Shown here: one piece after another, positions 25,846 through 34,667 of the stretch | Numbering within the stretch: position 1 is the first letter of the stretch | Layout of the letters: every line of letters starts with the position of its first letter | Assembly: GCF_034661175.1 (NCBI RefSeq) | Contig: NZ_CP141058.1 | Location: 1,240,001-1,304,000 of the forward strand | Length of the DNA stretch: 64,000 nucleotides | Direction of reading: 5' to 3' | From: Nocardioides renjunii | Lineage (GTDB): Bacteria; Actinomycetota; Actinomycetes; Propionibacteriales; Nocardioidaceae | Made by a program: the position numbers and the translations under genes | The notes under the pieces: model-generated | Seen by the model: only the letters and a program-made list of their open reading frames with translations | Database searches by the model: none | What the model was told of the DNA's origin: nothing

Positions 25846-25885
25846 AACAGGGCCCGACCCGCGGAGACGCAGGTCGGGCCCTGTT
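25846..25885 (+). terminator. Terminator hairpin of tRNA-Met
   Basis: AACAGGGCCCGACC (25846-25859) pairs exactly with GGTCGGGCCCTGTT (25872-25885), a 14-bp stem with a 12-nt loop, starting five bases after the tRNA. No long T-run; the stem itself ends in TT. Confidence 0.75.
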
Positions 25886-26214
25886 GCTGTCCGCCCGAGG
25901 CCTCGCACTGGTCGCCCGAAGGGGCTGTCCGTCGGGTGGCGCGCGTCACGTGGCCGCCCGGAATGTTGAAGCAGATCGGGCCGTTGTGAAGGACAGCTGG
26001 TCCGAGATCTTGCCCCCGGGCCTCACCCTTCGCCGCTACGAGCGGCCACCCGCCGAGAGGCGGCAGACGGACCAGCGAGCAGCACCGCGAGACCGCCCGC
26101 CGGGTAAGCCCCGGTCCGGGCGGTCACGTGTTTCCGGGCCAAGGTGTCGTCAGCGTGGCGCCTCGCGCAGCGGCGTGGTTGTCGCGGGGACCACGCTGCC
26201 GCGATGCTGTGCGC
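25886..26214. other. Noncoding interval between tRNA-Met and LysR gene, with one strong hairpin
   Basis: No convincing gene is seen here on either strand. A hairpin with outer arms GACCGCCCG (26091-26099) and CGGGCGGTC (26117-26125) and an inner CCGGG/CCCGG stem lies about 90 bp before the LysR start. It has no T-run. It could be a leader structure of the LysR mRNA. No integrase, direct repeat or att-like duplication of the tRNA 3' end was found. Confidence 0.5.
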
Positions 26215-27153
26215 ATGGATCCGCGCGGACTCGACCTGCGCCGGCTGCTGATCTTCCGGGAGGTGGCGGTCGCGGGGTCCCTGGGCGCGGCGGCCCGCTC
26301 CCTGGGGTGGACGCAGCCGGCGGTCAGCCAGCAGGTGCGCGCCCTCGAGAGGGAGCTCGGGTGCCCGCTGGTCCTCAGGACGTCGAAGGGCGTTGTCCCG
26401 ACCGCTGCCGGGGAGCTGGTGCTCGCGCGGGCACAGCGCATCGCCGAGGAGGTCGACGCGTTGCGCGGCGAGCTCGCCGAGCGCGCCGCCGGCGCGAGGT
26501 CGGTGGTGCGCATCGCGGCCTACCCCTCGGCATCGGCCACGCTGATCCCGCGCGTGATGGCGGCGCTGCAGGACACGGAGCCGGACATCACCACCGAGCT
26601 CGTCGAGGCCGAGCCCCCCGAGGCCGAGGTGGCGCTCCTGGCCGACGAGGTCGACCTCGCGCTCGTGTTCCGCTACCCGTCGGAGAGCGCGACCGCGGGG
26701 GGTCTGCACTGGCTCCCGCTCTTCGAGGAGCGGATGGACCTCGTCATCGGCGGCGACCACCCGCTGGCCGCGCGGGCTGCGGGCAGGGACGCGCCTCCTA
26801 CGGTGGCCGACCTCGCCGAGCAGACCTGGGTCGCCGGCTGCGAGCGCTGTCGGCGCCACGTGACGGAGATCTGTGCGGCCGCCGGCTACGCCCCGACGAT
26901 CCGCCACGCCACCGATGACTACGTGCTCGTCCAGAACATGGTCGCGGCGGGACTCGGGGTCGCGGTGCTCCCGCAGTCGGCGCTGAGGGCGTTCCGGCAC
27001 CCCGACGTGGTGGTCGTGGCCGGTCCCTCCTTCGGACGGCGCGTGTGCGGCCTGGTCGTCCGCGACGAGCCGGTCGGCGAGGCGACCGAGGCGCTCGTCA
27101 GGGCTTTCCGCCCCGTGCGGGACCGGTCGCTCGAGGAGCCCGCCGACGCCTGA
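26215..27153 (+). CDS. LysR-family transcriptional regulator
   Basis: 312 residues, ATG at 26215. N-terminal winged HTH (about 5-65): LRRLLIFREVAVAGSLGAAARSLGWTQPAVSQQVRALEREL, the standard LysR pattern. A periplasmic-binding-like effector domain follows (about 95-300), with RIAAYPSASATLIPRVMAAL at its start. Two Cys pairs in CERCRR near the middle are unusual. The frame is open further upstream, but MDPRGLDLRRL is the natural start. It is convergent with a hydrolase-racemase operon, whose promoter carries a clear dyad, and may regulate it. Confidence 0.9.
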   Translation: MDPRGLDLRRLLIFREVAVAGSLGAAARSLGWTQPAVSQQVRALERELGCPLVLRTSKGVVPTAAGELVLARAQRIAEEVDALRGELAERAAGARSVVRIAAYPSASATLIPRVMAALQDTEPDITTELVEAEPPEAEVALLADEVDLALVFRYPSESATAGGLHWLPLFEERMDLVIGGDHPLAARAAGRDAPPTVADLAEQTWVAGCERCRRHVTEICAAAGYAPTIRHATDDYVLVQNMVAAGLGVAVLPQSALRAFRHPDVVVVAGPSFGRRVCGLVVRDEPVGEATEALVRAFRPVRDRSLEEPADA

Positions 27154-27164
27154 GCACCGGGGGC

Positions 27165-28130
27165 TCAGGCGCGAGCGCCGAGCCAGCCGAGGAGCGCGTC
27201 GGCCGTCCAGGCGGCGTCCTCCATGTGGGGCAGGTGCCCCACGCCCGCCCTGGTCCGGAAGTCCCACCGCTCCGGCACGCTCGCGTGTGCCCGCACTGAC
27301 GTGGCGAGCCGGGTGGCGTCGTCCAGCGGGACCTTCAGGTCGTCGTGCCCCTGCAGCCACAGCGTCGGCACCGCGACCTCCGCGAGCCGGTCGCGCCACT
27401 CCAGCGGGCGGGCCAGCAGGTCGATGGTGCCGAGGATCGCGTTCCACTGGGTGCGCCGGGCAGCGGCCGCGTCCGGGGCGGAGGCCCGGACCTCCTGCTC
27501 GGCGACCGAGGCGGCGAGCGCGGCGGCAGGGACGCGGTCGGTGTGGGGCGTCGCCTCCGCGACCTGGCGCACCACGAGGTCCGCCGGCGCCGTGCGTCGC
27601 AGCTGCCGGTCCACGAGCCCGCGGACCAGCGACGTGCCGAGGACCGCCCGTTTGGCCGCCAGTCCACGGTCGCGCGCCGCGTCGGTGCGGTGGGGCACCG
27701 GCGGAGCCAGCAGCACCAGCCGGTCCACCGTCTCCGGGTGCGCGAGCGTGTGCAGCACGGCGAGCACCCCGCCGAGCGAGTGGCCGACGAGGACGACCGG
27801 TTCGTCGACGCGGGTGGCCACGTAGGTGGCGACCAGGTCGAGCTGCTCCTCGACCGCGGCCGAGGCTGACAGCTCCGGCCGGCCCGAGCGCGTGCCGCCA
27901 TGACCGAGGAGGTCCAGCGCGACGACCCGGTGGCGCTCCGCGAGGAGCGGGGTGACCGGGCCGAAGTTGAGGGCCGACCCGCCGAGGCCGTGCAGGCAGA
28001 GCACAGTCGCGACCTCCCCGGTCCCGGCACCCGGGCCGGGCCGGACCCAGGCGTGCACGGGGCCGCCGATGTCGACGGTGGTCGAGGTGGCGCCGTACGG
28101 CGTCCGGATGTCGTGGCTGTCGTCGGGCAT
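27165..28130 (-). CDS. Alpha/beta-fold hydrolase
   Basis: 321 residues, ATG at 28130 with AAGGAGC upstream. Classical fold: LCLHGLGGSALNFG oxyanion loop, nucleophile elbow GHSLGG (S118), an acid in QGHDDLKVP and the terminal His in GVGHLPHMED. The cytosolic protein is related to ester/lactone hydrolases and haloperoxidase-like enzymes. It follows the racemase gene by 20 bp and is probably co-transcribed with it. The substrate is unknown; a shared pathway with an amino-acid or malonate-type racemase is inference. Confidence 0.85.
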   Translation of the reverse strand: MPDDSHDIRTPYGATSTTVDIGGPVHAWVRPGPGAGTGEVATVLCLHGLGGSALNFGPVTPLLAERHRVVALDLLGHGGTRSGRPELSASAAVEEQLDLVATYVATRVDEPVVLVGHSLGGVLAVLHTLAHPETVDRLVLLAPPVPHRTDAARDRGLAAKRAVLGTSLVRGLVDRQLRRTAPADLVVRQVAEATPHTDRVPAAALAASVAEQEVRASAPDAAAARRTQWNAILGTIDLLARPLEWRDRLAEVAVPTLWLQGHDDLKVPLDDATRLATSVRAHASVPERWDFRTRAGVGHLPHMEDAAWTADALLGWLGARA

Positions 28131-28150
28131 GGTGCTCCTTCTCGGTGCGG

Positions 28151-28873
28151 TCACGGACGGTCAGGGCCGTTGCTGGTGACGGTGGCGGCGAGGGCCAGGT
28201 CGACGGCGGCCAGGGCGTGCAGGGCCATGGAGTCGATGAGCGGCACGGGACAGTCCTCCTGGCGCAGCAGCAGCTCGATCTCGGTGCAGGCCAGCACGAC
28301 CGCTTGGGCGCCGGCGTCGGCGAGGTCCGCCACGACCCGGGCGTACGCCCGTGCCGACTCCTCGCGGACCGTGCCCTGCGTCAGCTCCTCGAAGATCACG
28401 CGGTCGACCATCGCCCGGTCCTCCGCGCCCGGGGTGAGGCAGCGGACGCCGGCAGCGGCCAGCCGGTCGCGGTAGAAGGGCTCCTCCATCACCCAGCGCG
28501 TCGCCAGGAGGCCGACGGCGGTCAGCCCCCGCCCGAGCGCCTCCGCCGCGACGATGTCGGGGATGTGCAGCACGGGGACGGTCACTGCCGCCGCCACGTC
28601 GTCGGCCACCTTGTGCATGAGGTTCGAGCAGATCAGCAGCACGTCTGCGCCGGCGGCCTCGCAGTCCCTGCCTGCCGCGGCGAGCATCCTGCCGGCCGCG
28701 GGCCAGTCGTCGCGCAGCTGGTGCTCGCGCACCGCCGCGAAGTCGACCGAGCGCATCGCGATCTCGGCCGAGCCGTGCCCGCCGAGCCTACGCTGCGTCT
28801 CCTCGTTGATCGTCCGGTAGTACTGGGCGGTGGAGTACCAGCTGAGCCCGCCGATGAGACCTGTCGTGTGCAT
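28151..28873 (-). CDS. Aspartate/glutamate racemase family protein
   Basis: 240 residues, ATG at 28873. Family markers: TGLIGGLSWYST at the N-terminus, first catalytic Cys in ICSNLMHKV (C82), second in VLACTEIELL (C196), and LIDSMALHALAAV at the end. The usual CNT-x-H around the first Cys reads CSNLMH here, still with Cys and Asn. It is most likely a cofactor-independent amino-acid racemase (Asp/Glu/hydantoin type). It is first gene of a two-gene operon with the hydrolase. Confidence 0.88.
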   Translation of the reverse strand: MHTTGLIGGLSWYSTAQYYRTINEETQRRLGGHGSAEIAMRSVDFAAVREHQLRDDWPAAGRMLAAAGRDCEAAGADVLLICSNLMHKVADDVAAAVTVPVLHIPDIVAAEALGRGLTAVGLLATRWVMEEPFYRDRLAAAGVRCLTPGAEDRAMVDRVIFEELTQGTVREESARAYARVVADLADAGAQAVVLACTEIELLLRQEDCPVPLIDSMALHALAAVDLALAATVTSNGPDRP

Positions 28874-28928
28874 GCCCCAAGCATCTGCCCGCCGGAGCCG
28901 GTCCGGTAGCCCTCGCCTCGTTGGCAGC

Positions 28929-28949
28929 GTCCCAAGCCGTGCTTGGGAC
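28929..28949. promoter_or_regulatory. 21-bp dyad upstream of racemase operon (likely operator)
   Basis: GTCCCAAGC-CGT-GCTTGGGAC is a perfect inverted repeat with 9-bp arms, 56 bp upstream of the racemase start. A related half, CCCCAAGC, recurs at 28875-28882 right beside the start codon. The T-N11-A pattern inside the dyad fits a LysR-type recognition site. The LysR gene at 26215 is the nearest candidate to bind it. Confidence 0.55.
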
Positions 28950-29044
28950 CATCGCCCGGCGCCACCTTGCCGCTGCTAGGTTCGGGCTGGTGCGGCGGGT
29001 GCCGCGACGCCCGTCGAGGGCGGCGATCCCCAGGAGGAGCAGCA

Positions 29045-29350
29045 GTGAGCGTTGAGGTGGTCGACGTCCCCGAGCGTCAGCGGTTCGAGGCCCTCGTGGA
29101 CGGCACCCTGGTCGGGTTCGCGGCCTACCAGACGACGTCCGAGATGGTCGTGTTCACCCACACCGAGGTCGACTCGTCGGTCGAGGGCCAGGGAGTGGGT
29201 GGCGCACTGGTGCGTGGAGCCCTCGACCAGGTGCGCGGGGCGGGGCTGCGGGTGCTGCCCATCTGTCCCTTCGTGCAGGCCTGGATCGGGCGTCACCCCG
29301 ACTACGCGGACCTCGACTACCGACGCCCGCCGAGCAAGGTGACCGACTGA
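29045..29350 (+). CDS. GNAT-like N-acetyltransferase, short YidJ/NATD1 type
   Basis: 101 residues, GTG at 29045 after AGGAGGAGC. Compact GNAT fold: beta strands RFEALVDGTLVGFAAYQ, VVFTHTEVDSSVEGQGVGGALVRGAL with the acetyl-CoA-binding Q-G-x-G loop, then VLPICPFVQAWIGRHPDYADL. This is the small GCN5-related (NATD1/YjdJ) group, whose substrates are mostly unknown. Monocistronic. Confidence 0.88.
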   Translation: MSVEVVDVPERQRFEALVDGTLVGFAAYQTTSEMVVFTHTEVDSSVEGQGVGGALVRGALDQVRGAGLRVLPICPFVQAWIGRHPDYADLDYRRPPSKVTD

Positions 29351-29363
29351 CCCGAAGGTCGGG

Positions 29364-30011
29364 TCAGCGCGACGCCCGGTCGAGGTAGTGCAACACGGCC
29401 GTCACGCGGCGGTCGGCGTCGTCGGAGGGCGGCAGGTCGAGCTTGGCGAAGATCGAGCGGATGTGCTTGTGCACCGCGCCCTCGGTCACGACCAGGGCCT
29501 GCGCGATCGAGGTGTTGCCGCGCCCCTCGGCCATCAGCGCCAGCACCTCCCGCTCGCGAGCGGTGAGCCGCGACAGCCGCGCGTCCGGGCGCGCCACCAG
29601 CTGGCCCACCACCTCGGGGTCGATCGCCGTCCCGCCGCGGGCGACGTGCTCGAGGGCCTGGACGAACATCTCCACCCGCCCGACGCGCTCCTTGAGCAGG
29701 TAGCCGAGACCGGCGCTGCCGTGGGCGAGGAGCTCGGTGGCGAACGCCTGCTCGACGTAGGCCGACAGGACGAGCACGGGCAGCCCGGGCCGTCGCCGGC
29801 GCGCCTCGACGGCGGCCCGGACGCCCTCGTCGGTGTGCGTCGGGGGCATGCGTACGTCGACGACCGCGACGTCGGGCTCGTGTTGCTCCACGGCGGCCAG
29901 CAGCAGCTCGCCGTCGCCCACCGCGGCGACGACGTCGTGGCCCTCGGCGAGCAGCACGGCGCTGATCCCCTCACGCAGCAGCGGGTCGTCCTCGGCGATC
30001 ACGATCCGCAC
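29364..30011 (-). CDS. NarL/FixJ-type response regulator
   Basis: 215 residues from a GTG at 30011, overlapping the kinase gene by 13 bp. Receiver domain with acidic D8-D9, phospho-acceptor D52 (VVDVRMP) and the switch Lys in YLLKERVG. A LuxR-type HTH follows (about 148-205; LTAREREVLALMAEGRGNTSIAQALVVTEGAVHKHIRSIFAKL). It is the partner of the histidine kinase encoded directly upstream. Its target genes are unknown; the divergent serine hydrolase gene is a candidate. Confidence 0.93.
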   Translation of the reverse strand: MRIVIAEDDPLLREGISAVLLAEGHDVVAAVGDGELLLAAVEQHEPDVAVVDVRMPPTHTDEGVRAAVEARRRRPGLPVLVLSAYVEQAFATELLAHGSAGLGYLLKERVGRVEMFVQALEHVARGGTAIDPEVVGQLVARPDARLSRLTAREREVLALMAEGRGNTSIAQALVVTEGAVHKHIRSIFAKLDLPPSDDADRRVTAVLHYLDRASR

Positions 30012-31225
30012 GGGACCACCACCCGCAGCTCGGTCGGGCCGCCCGGCGGGCTGGTCAGCGACCAGCGGCCGTCCATCGCCTCGACCCGGTGCCGGATCCC
30101 GGACAGCCCGGTGCCGACGCCCTCCCTCGCACCGCCGGCGCCGTCGTCGCGGACGACCGCCTCGACGACCTCGGAGCCGTCGTCGGCCGCCCGCAGGCGT
30201 ACGTCGACGTGGGCCCGCTCGGCACCGCTGTGCCGGGCGACGTTGGTGAGGGCTTCGGCGACCACGAAGTAGATGGTGGCCTCCACCGACGCCGCGCTGC
30301 GCACCGGGACGTCCACGGTCGTGGTGCACGGCACCGGGCTCGCGGCGGCGAGCCCCTGCAGGGCGCCCGCCAGGCCGCGGTCGGCGAGCACCGGCGGGAG
30401 GATCGTGCGCACCACGGCGCGCAGCTCGGCGAGGGCGAGCTCCGCCGCGTCCTGCGCCTGGCCGAGCAGCTGGTCGGTCGCGGCCGGACCCGTGGTCGCC
30501 AGGCTGCGGCGGGCCGCGCCGATGAGCACCGTCGTGGCCACGATGCGGTTCTGCGCACCGTCGTGGAGCGAGCGCTCGATGCGCCGCAGCTCGGCCGCGT
30601 GGGCGTCGAGCGCGGCGGCGCGGGTGCGGGTCAGCTCCGCCACCCGCATCGTCAGGTCGCCGGGGTCCTGCCCGAGCAGCCGCCGCGCGACCCGCAGCTG
30701 CCGGCGCGCCGCGACCGGGGCCAGCAGGACGGTGGCGGACGCCCAGCAGGCACCGAGGAGGACGACGCCTGGCACGCCCGACCACTCGCGGACGACCCAG
30801 AACCCCAGCGAGGGGCTCGCCCAGCCGTCCGGCAGGGTCCACCACCACAGCGGGAACGTCAGGTCGCGCGCGGCGGAGAACGGGGCGAGCACCGCCAGGA
30901 AGCCGACCACGTTGCCGGCGACGGCGTGCCGCGCCAGCCACGCCAGCTCCGACCGGGTGGCGGGGTCCCGGAGCGCCTCGCCGAGGCGTACGGGCCGGAC
31001 CGCCGGCGCCGCCACCTCGACGCCCCAGCGCCCGAGCCGGGCCCGCTCGCGGTCGGCCAGGCCGTGCACCAGACCGAGGGTGGTCGCGGCGGTGAACCAG
31101 CCCAGGGTCACGGCCCACACCAGCAGTCCGAGCGCCAGCAGCGCGGTGCCGAAGCCGCCCAGCAGCTGCTCCAGGGACCGGAGGGTGCGCCGCAGGGCGG
31201 GTCGGACGCGCGCTGTCGTCGCCAC
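29999..31225 (-). CDS. Membrane sensor histidine kinase (HisKA_3 type)
   Basis: 408 residues from a GTG at 31225 with AGGAGGGAG upstream. It has about four membrane helices in the first 200 residues, then a coiled dimerisation segment with the phospho-acceptor His in RIERSLHDGAQNR. The HATPase domain has an N-box (NVARHSG), DDGAGG and GTGLSGIRHRVEAMDG. It is of the same class as DesK/LiaS/NarX-type kinases. It overlaps the response-regulator gene and should phosphorylate it. The signal is unknown; membrane or cell-wall stress is common in this class. Confidence 0.92.
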   Translation of the reverse strand: MATTARVRPALRRTLRSLEQLLGGFGTALLALGLLVWAVTLGWFTAATTLGLVHGLADRERARLGRWGVEVAAPAVRPVRLGEALRDPATRSELAWLARHAVAGNVVGFLAVLAPFSAARDLTFPLWWWTLPDGWASPSLGFWVVREWSGVPGVVLLGACWASATVLLAPVAARRQLRVARRLLGQDPGDLTMRVAELTRTRAAALDAHAAELRRIERSLHDGAQNRIVATTVLIGAARRSLATTGPAATDQLLGQAQDAAELALAELRAVVRTILPPVLADRGLAGALQGLAAASPVPCTTTVDVPVRSAASVEATIYFVVAEALTNVARHSGAERAHVDVRLRAADDGSEVVEAVVRDDGAGGAREGVGTGLSGIRHRVEAMDGRWSLTSPPGGPTELRVVVPCGS

Positions 31226-31447
31226 GGTGCTGCTCCCTCCTGCCGACCGGCCCGGCGACCGGTCATGCGTGCTCGTGCGGATGTGCCGGCCACCGCACCG
31301 TAGGGGGAGCGACGTGCTCGGCCCAACACCTGCGGGCCAGGAGTAGTGCCTGCTGTACCAACCGCTCGGCAGCCAGCGGGATCGATCGCCGGCGCGGGAA
31401 CGACGACGGTTGAGGGACACATCGACACCCCATCCGAGGAGATCACC

Positions 31448-32635
31448 ATGTTCCGTCGCATGTCCCGCACCACCGCCGTCGCCCTGACGGTGTCGGCCGT
31501 CGCCGTGTCGGTCACCAGCAACGTCGTCGCCGCGAAGGCGGCCCCGGCGCCGGATGGTGCCGGGCACCACGCCGCGACGTCCACCCAGGAGCGGCTCGAC
31601 CGGCTCGTGTCCCGCACCGGCTTCCCGGGAGTCATCGCCACCGTCCGCGGGGCGGACGGGAAGGTGCGCACCTGGACCGCCGGCAGCGGCGACCTCGCCA
31701 CCGGTGCCCCCGTCCCGGCGGACTCGCGGGTCCGGATCGCCAGCAACACCAAGATGTTCACCGCCACCGTCGTGCTCCAGCTGGTGGGGGAGGGCCTCGT
31801 CGAGCTGGACGCGCCGGTCGAGCGCTACCTGCCCGGGGTCGTGCGCGGCGGTGGCAACGACGGACGGCGCATCACCGTGCGCCAGCTGCTGCAGCAGACG
31901 AGCGGGCTGCCCGACTACGACTCGCTGGTGATCGAGGCCGGCGGCTCGCTGAGCGCCGTCGCGCACACCTACTTCGAGCCGCACGACCTGCTCGACGCGG
32001 CACTGGCCGAGGGGCGGGACTTCCGCCCGGGCACGCGCTGGGCGTACTCCAACACCAACTACGTCGTCCTCGGCCTGCTCGTGCAGCGCGTCACCGGCCG
32101 CCCGGTCGGGGAGGAGATCGCCCACCGGATCATCGAGCCGCTCGGCCTGCGCGACACCTACTGGCCGCGCGCCGGCGAGCAGCGGATCCGCGGCAGCCAC
32201 CCGCACGGCTACCTCGCCGCCGAGCCCGGCGCGCCCGGCGCGCCGTGGGAGGACATCACCCGCATGGACCCGTCCCTCGGCTGGGCCGCCGGCCAGCTGG
32301 TGTCGACGCCGGCCGACCTCGGCGCCTTCATGGGCGCGTTGGTGGGTGGCGAGCTCCTCGAGCCCGCGCAGCTGGACGCGATGCAGCAGACCGTGCGGGC
32401 GCCCGGCTTCGACGCCGAGCCCGGCTGGCGCTACGGCCTGGGCCTCGCCAGCCAGCAGCTCGACTGCGGCGTCGTGGGCTGGGGCCACGGCGGCGACATC
32501 CAGGGCTTCGAGACCCGCAACCTCGTCACCTCCGACGGCCGGTGGGCGGTCGTGGCCGTGACGGCGCTGCCGACGAGCTTGGAGATGCTCGCCGACGTGA
32601 GCGGCACGGTCGACGACCTCGTCTGCGGGGCCTGA
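31448..32635 (+). CDS. Secreted serine hydrolase, beta-lactamase / D-Ala-D-Ala carboxypeptidase family
   Basis: 395 residues, ATG at 31448 after GAGGAG. Signal peptide about 1-32 ending AKAA. Class C/PBP4*-like catalytic motifs: SNTK (S99, K102), YSNTN (Tyr-x-Asn) and HGG near residue 345 replacing KTG. It hydrolyses peptides, esters or beta-lactams outside the membrane; which one cannot be told. It is divergent from the two-component system, across 222 bp, and so may be its target. Confidence 0.88.
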   Translation: MFRRMSRTTAVALTVSAVAVSVTSNVVAAKAAPAPDGAGHHAATSTQERLDRLVSRTGFPGVIATVRGADGKVRTWTAGSGDLATGAPVPADSRVRIASNTKMFTATVVLQLVGEGLVELDAPVERYLPGVVRGGGNDGRRITVRQLLQQTSGLPDYDSLVIEAGGSLSAVAHTYFEPHDLLDAALAEGRDFRPGTRWAYSNTNYVVLGLLVQRVTGRPVGEEIAHRIIEPLGLRDTYWPRAGEQRIRGSHPHGYLAAEPGAPGAPWEDITRMDPSLGWAAGQLVSTPADLGAFMGALVGGELLEPAQLDAMQQTVRAPGFDAEPGWRYGLGLASQQLDCGVVGWGHGGDIQGFETRNLVTSDGRWAVVAVTALPTSLEMLADVSGTVDDLVCGA

Positions 32636-32641
32636 CGCGAC

Positions 32642-32672
32642 GCGGGCCCCACTCCCTATGGGTGGGGTCCGC
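32642..32672 (+). terminator. Terminator hairpin after serine hydrolase
   Basis: GCGGGCCCCAC (32642-32652) pairs with GTGGGGTCCGC (32662-32672), one G:T pair, loop of 9 nt, six bases after the stop. Followed only by TTG. Confidence 0.6.
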
Positions 32673-32698
32673 TTGCCCTCCGAAGCCGTCCGTGGTTC

Positions 32699-32713
32699 GT
32701 TTACAACGTAAAC
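32699..32713. promoter_or_regulatory. GTTTAC-AAC-GTAAAC dyad upstream of MscS-like gene
   Basis: A perfect 6-3-6 inverted repeat, notably A/T-rich for this genome, 128 bp before the MscS-like start. It is a good candidate for a repressor operator (TetR/GntR/MarR size class). No regulator gene stands immediately next to it. Confidence 0.45.
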
Positions 32714-32840
32714 CCGCCGCGACGGCGTGCCGCCCGTGAGCCGGTCGACCCGTTCGCCGGCAGGCGCTCGGTCGCGCTCCCAGCCCTGTGCGGAGCGCGC
32801 CGGGTGCTGTCGCGGTGTCCCCCGGACCAAGGAGAAACGC

Positions 32841-33698
32841 ATGCAAGAATCACTGGAGAACGGCCTGCGGAGCGGGTTCAGCCTCATCGCCGAGTTCCTG
32901 CCCAAGCTCGTGCTCTTCCTGATCATCCTCGTCGTCGGCCTCCTCGTCGCGAAGGCCATCGGCAAGGCGCTCAACGCCGTCCTGGAGCGGGTCGGATTCG
33001 ACCGCGCGGTGGAGCGTGGAGGTGTGCGGAAGGCGCTGGAGAACTCCAAGATGGACGCGAGCGACATCGTCGCCAAGCTCATCCACTACACGCTCGTGCT
33101 GTTCGTCCTGCAGCTCGCCTTCGGGGTGTTCGGTCCCAACCCGATCAGCGACCTGCTGACCCAGGTGATCACCTTCCTGCCCAGCCTGATCGTCGCGATC
33201 ATCATCCTCGTGGTCGCCTCCGCGATCGCCGCTGCGGTCAAGGTCCTGGTCGAGGGCGCCCTGGGCGGCCTGTCCTACGGCAAGGCACTGGCCAACGTCG
33301 CCTCGATCTTCATCCTCTTCCTCGGCGTGGTCGCCGCGCTCAACCAGGTCGGCGTCGCCACGACGGTGACGACCCCCGTGCTCGTCGCCATCCTCGCCAC
33401 CGTCGGCGGCGTGATCGTGGTCGGTGTCGGTGGTGGCCTGATCAAGCCGATGCAGCACCGCTGGGAGGGCTACCTGTCCCGCGCCGAGGAGGAGGCTCCC
33501 CGCATCAAGCGCGAGGCCGCCGCCGCCCCGAGCGTCGGCGAGCGGGCGCAGCAGGCGACCTCCAGCCTGCGCACCGGCACCGGCTCCGGCACCGGCTCCG
33601 GCACCGCTGGTGGCTCCACTGCCGCCGGCGGGACGTACGACCCCACGTACAACTCGACCTTCGGTGCTCCGGGGACCGACGGCACGCCGCGGACCTGA
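32841..33698 (+). CDS. MscS-like / conserved TM-helix membrane protein
   Basis: 285 residues, ATG at 32841 after CCAAGGAGA. Four or five hydrophobic helices: FLPKLVLFLIILVVGLLVA (about 19-37), YTLVLFVLQLAFGVF, FLPSLIVAIIILVVASAIAAAVKVLV, IFILFLGVVAALNQVGVAT and VLVAILATVGGVIVVGVGGGL. These fit the TM-helix repeat of small-conductance mechanosensitive channel relatives. The cytoplasmic MscS beta-domain is absent. The C-terminus is basic, then Gly/Ser/Thr-rich with GTGSGTGSG repeats. Channel function is inferred. Confidence 0.78.
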   Translation: MQESLENGLRSGFSLIAEFLPKLVLFLIILVVGLLVAKAIGKALNAVLERVGFDRAVERGGVRKALENSKMDASDIVAKLIHYTLVLFVLQLAFGVFGPNPISDLLTQVITFLPSLIVAIIILVVASAIAAAVKVLVEGALGGLSYGKALANVASIFILFLGVVAALNQVGVATTVTTPVLVAILATVGGVIVVGVGGGLIKPMQHRWEGYLSRAEEEAPRIKREAAAAPSVGERAQQATSSLRTGTGSGTGSGTAGGSTAAGGTYDPTYNSTFGAPGTDGTPRT

Positions 33699-33705
33699 CA
33701 CCCGG

Positions 33706-34584
33706 TCAGGCAGCCAGCGCCCGCGCGTCGTCGGTCTCCCCGACGGCGTCGCGGGCGCCGCTGCGCTCGGCGCCGATGCCGGCCGCCACGACCAGCGAGA
33801 TGCCCGCGATCGCGATGCCGTTGGGCACCTGGCTCAGCGCCAGGAACCCGATCACGAGGGCGAAGGCCGGCTCGAGGGCCATCAGGGTGCCGAACGCGGC
33901 GGTGGTCAGCCGTCGCAGGGCGACCAGCTCGAGGGCGAAGGGCACGACGGGCAGCAGGATCGCCAGCCCGAGGCCCTGGAGCAGCAGCTCCGGCGTGAGG
34001 TGGCCGACGACGCCCGGCCCCGCGACGACCGTGGCCACCAGCGCCGCGACGGGCATCGAGATCGCCAGCCCGCCCAGGCCGCTCACCGCGTCGCCCACCC
34101 GCTGCGTCAGCAGGATGTACGCCGCCCAGCACAAGGCGGCACCGAGCGCGAAGGCCACGCCGAGGGGGTCGGCGGCGCCCGTCCACGGCTGGGTCAGCAG
34201 CACGACCCCCGCCGCGGCGACCAGGGCCCAGGCGCGCCCGACGCCGCGGCTGCGCCACACGGCGACCCCCAGGGGTCCCAGGAACTCCAGGGCGCTGGCG
34301 GTGCCGAGGGGCAGCCTCGCGATGGAGGCCATGAACAGGAGCGTGACGCCGGCGGTGACGACGCCGAGCGCCGTGCCGGCCACCAGGGCCTCGCGGCTGT
34401 AGAGCCCCCGCCGCGGGCGGACGATGACCAGCAGCAGGATCCCCGCCCAGAAGAGCCGCAGCCACGCCGCGCCGGACGCGCCGACGTCGTCGATCAGGCC
34501 GACGGACGCGGCCAGCCCGAGCTGGACGCAGAGCATGGAGGCGACAGCCATCGAGGCACCGGTGCGGGCGGGGGAGAGGGGCAT
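33706..34584 (-). CDS. EamA-family exporter (RhtA-like)
   Basis: 292 residues, ATG at 34584 after GGGGAGAGGGG. Ten hydrophobic helices in two EamA repeats, including [33 protein letters not shown], and [19 protein letters not shown] of the second half. The segments resemble the RhtA group that exports threonine/homoserine or other amino acids. It is divergent from a LysR gene across 83 bp, a typical regulator-exporter pair. Confidence 0.88.
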   Translation of the reverse strand: MPLSPARTGASMAVASMLCVQLGLAASVGLIDDVGASGAAWLRLFWAGILLLVIVRPRRGLYSREALVAGTALGVVTAGVTLLFMASIARLPLGTASALEFLGPLGVAVWRSRGVGRAWALVAAAGVVLLTQPWTGAADPLGVAFALGAALCWAAYILLTQRVGDAVSGLGGLAISMPVAALVATVVAGPGVVGHLTPELLLQGLGLAILLPVVPFALELVALRRLTTAAFGTLMALEPAFALVIGFLALSQVPNGIAIAGISLVVAAGIGAERSGARDAVGETDDARALAA

Positions 34585-34667
34585 GCCTCCAGTAGAGACG
34601 ACGCCCACCGTTCGCGTCCACGTGACTTTGTTGGACATATCGTTCGTCATCCCGACACAATCGGGGG

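Noticed and set aside
26091-26125. Riboswitch upstream of the LysR gene
   Set aside because: Only one GC-rich hairpin is seen, with no conserved aptamer pattern and no terminator/anti-terminator pair.
25767-26214. tRNA-associated integrated element next to tRNA-Met
   Set aside because: No integrase, no duplication of the tRNA 3' end and no phage-like genes follow; the interval is short and leads into an ordinary LysR gene.
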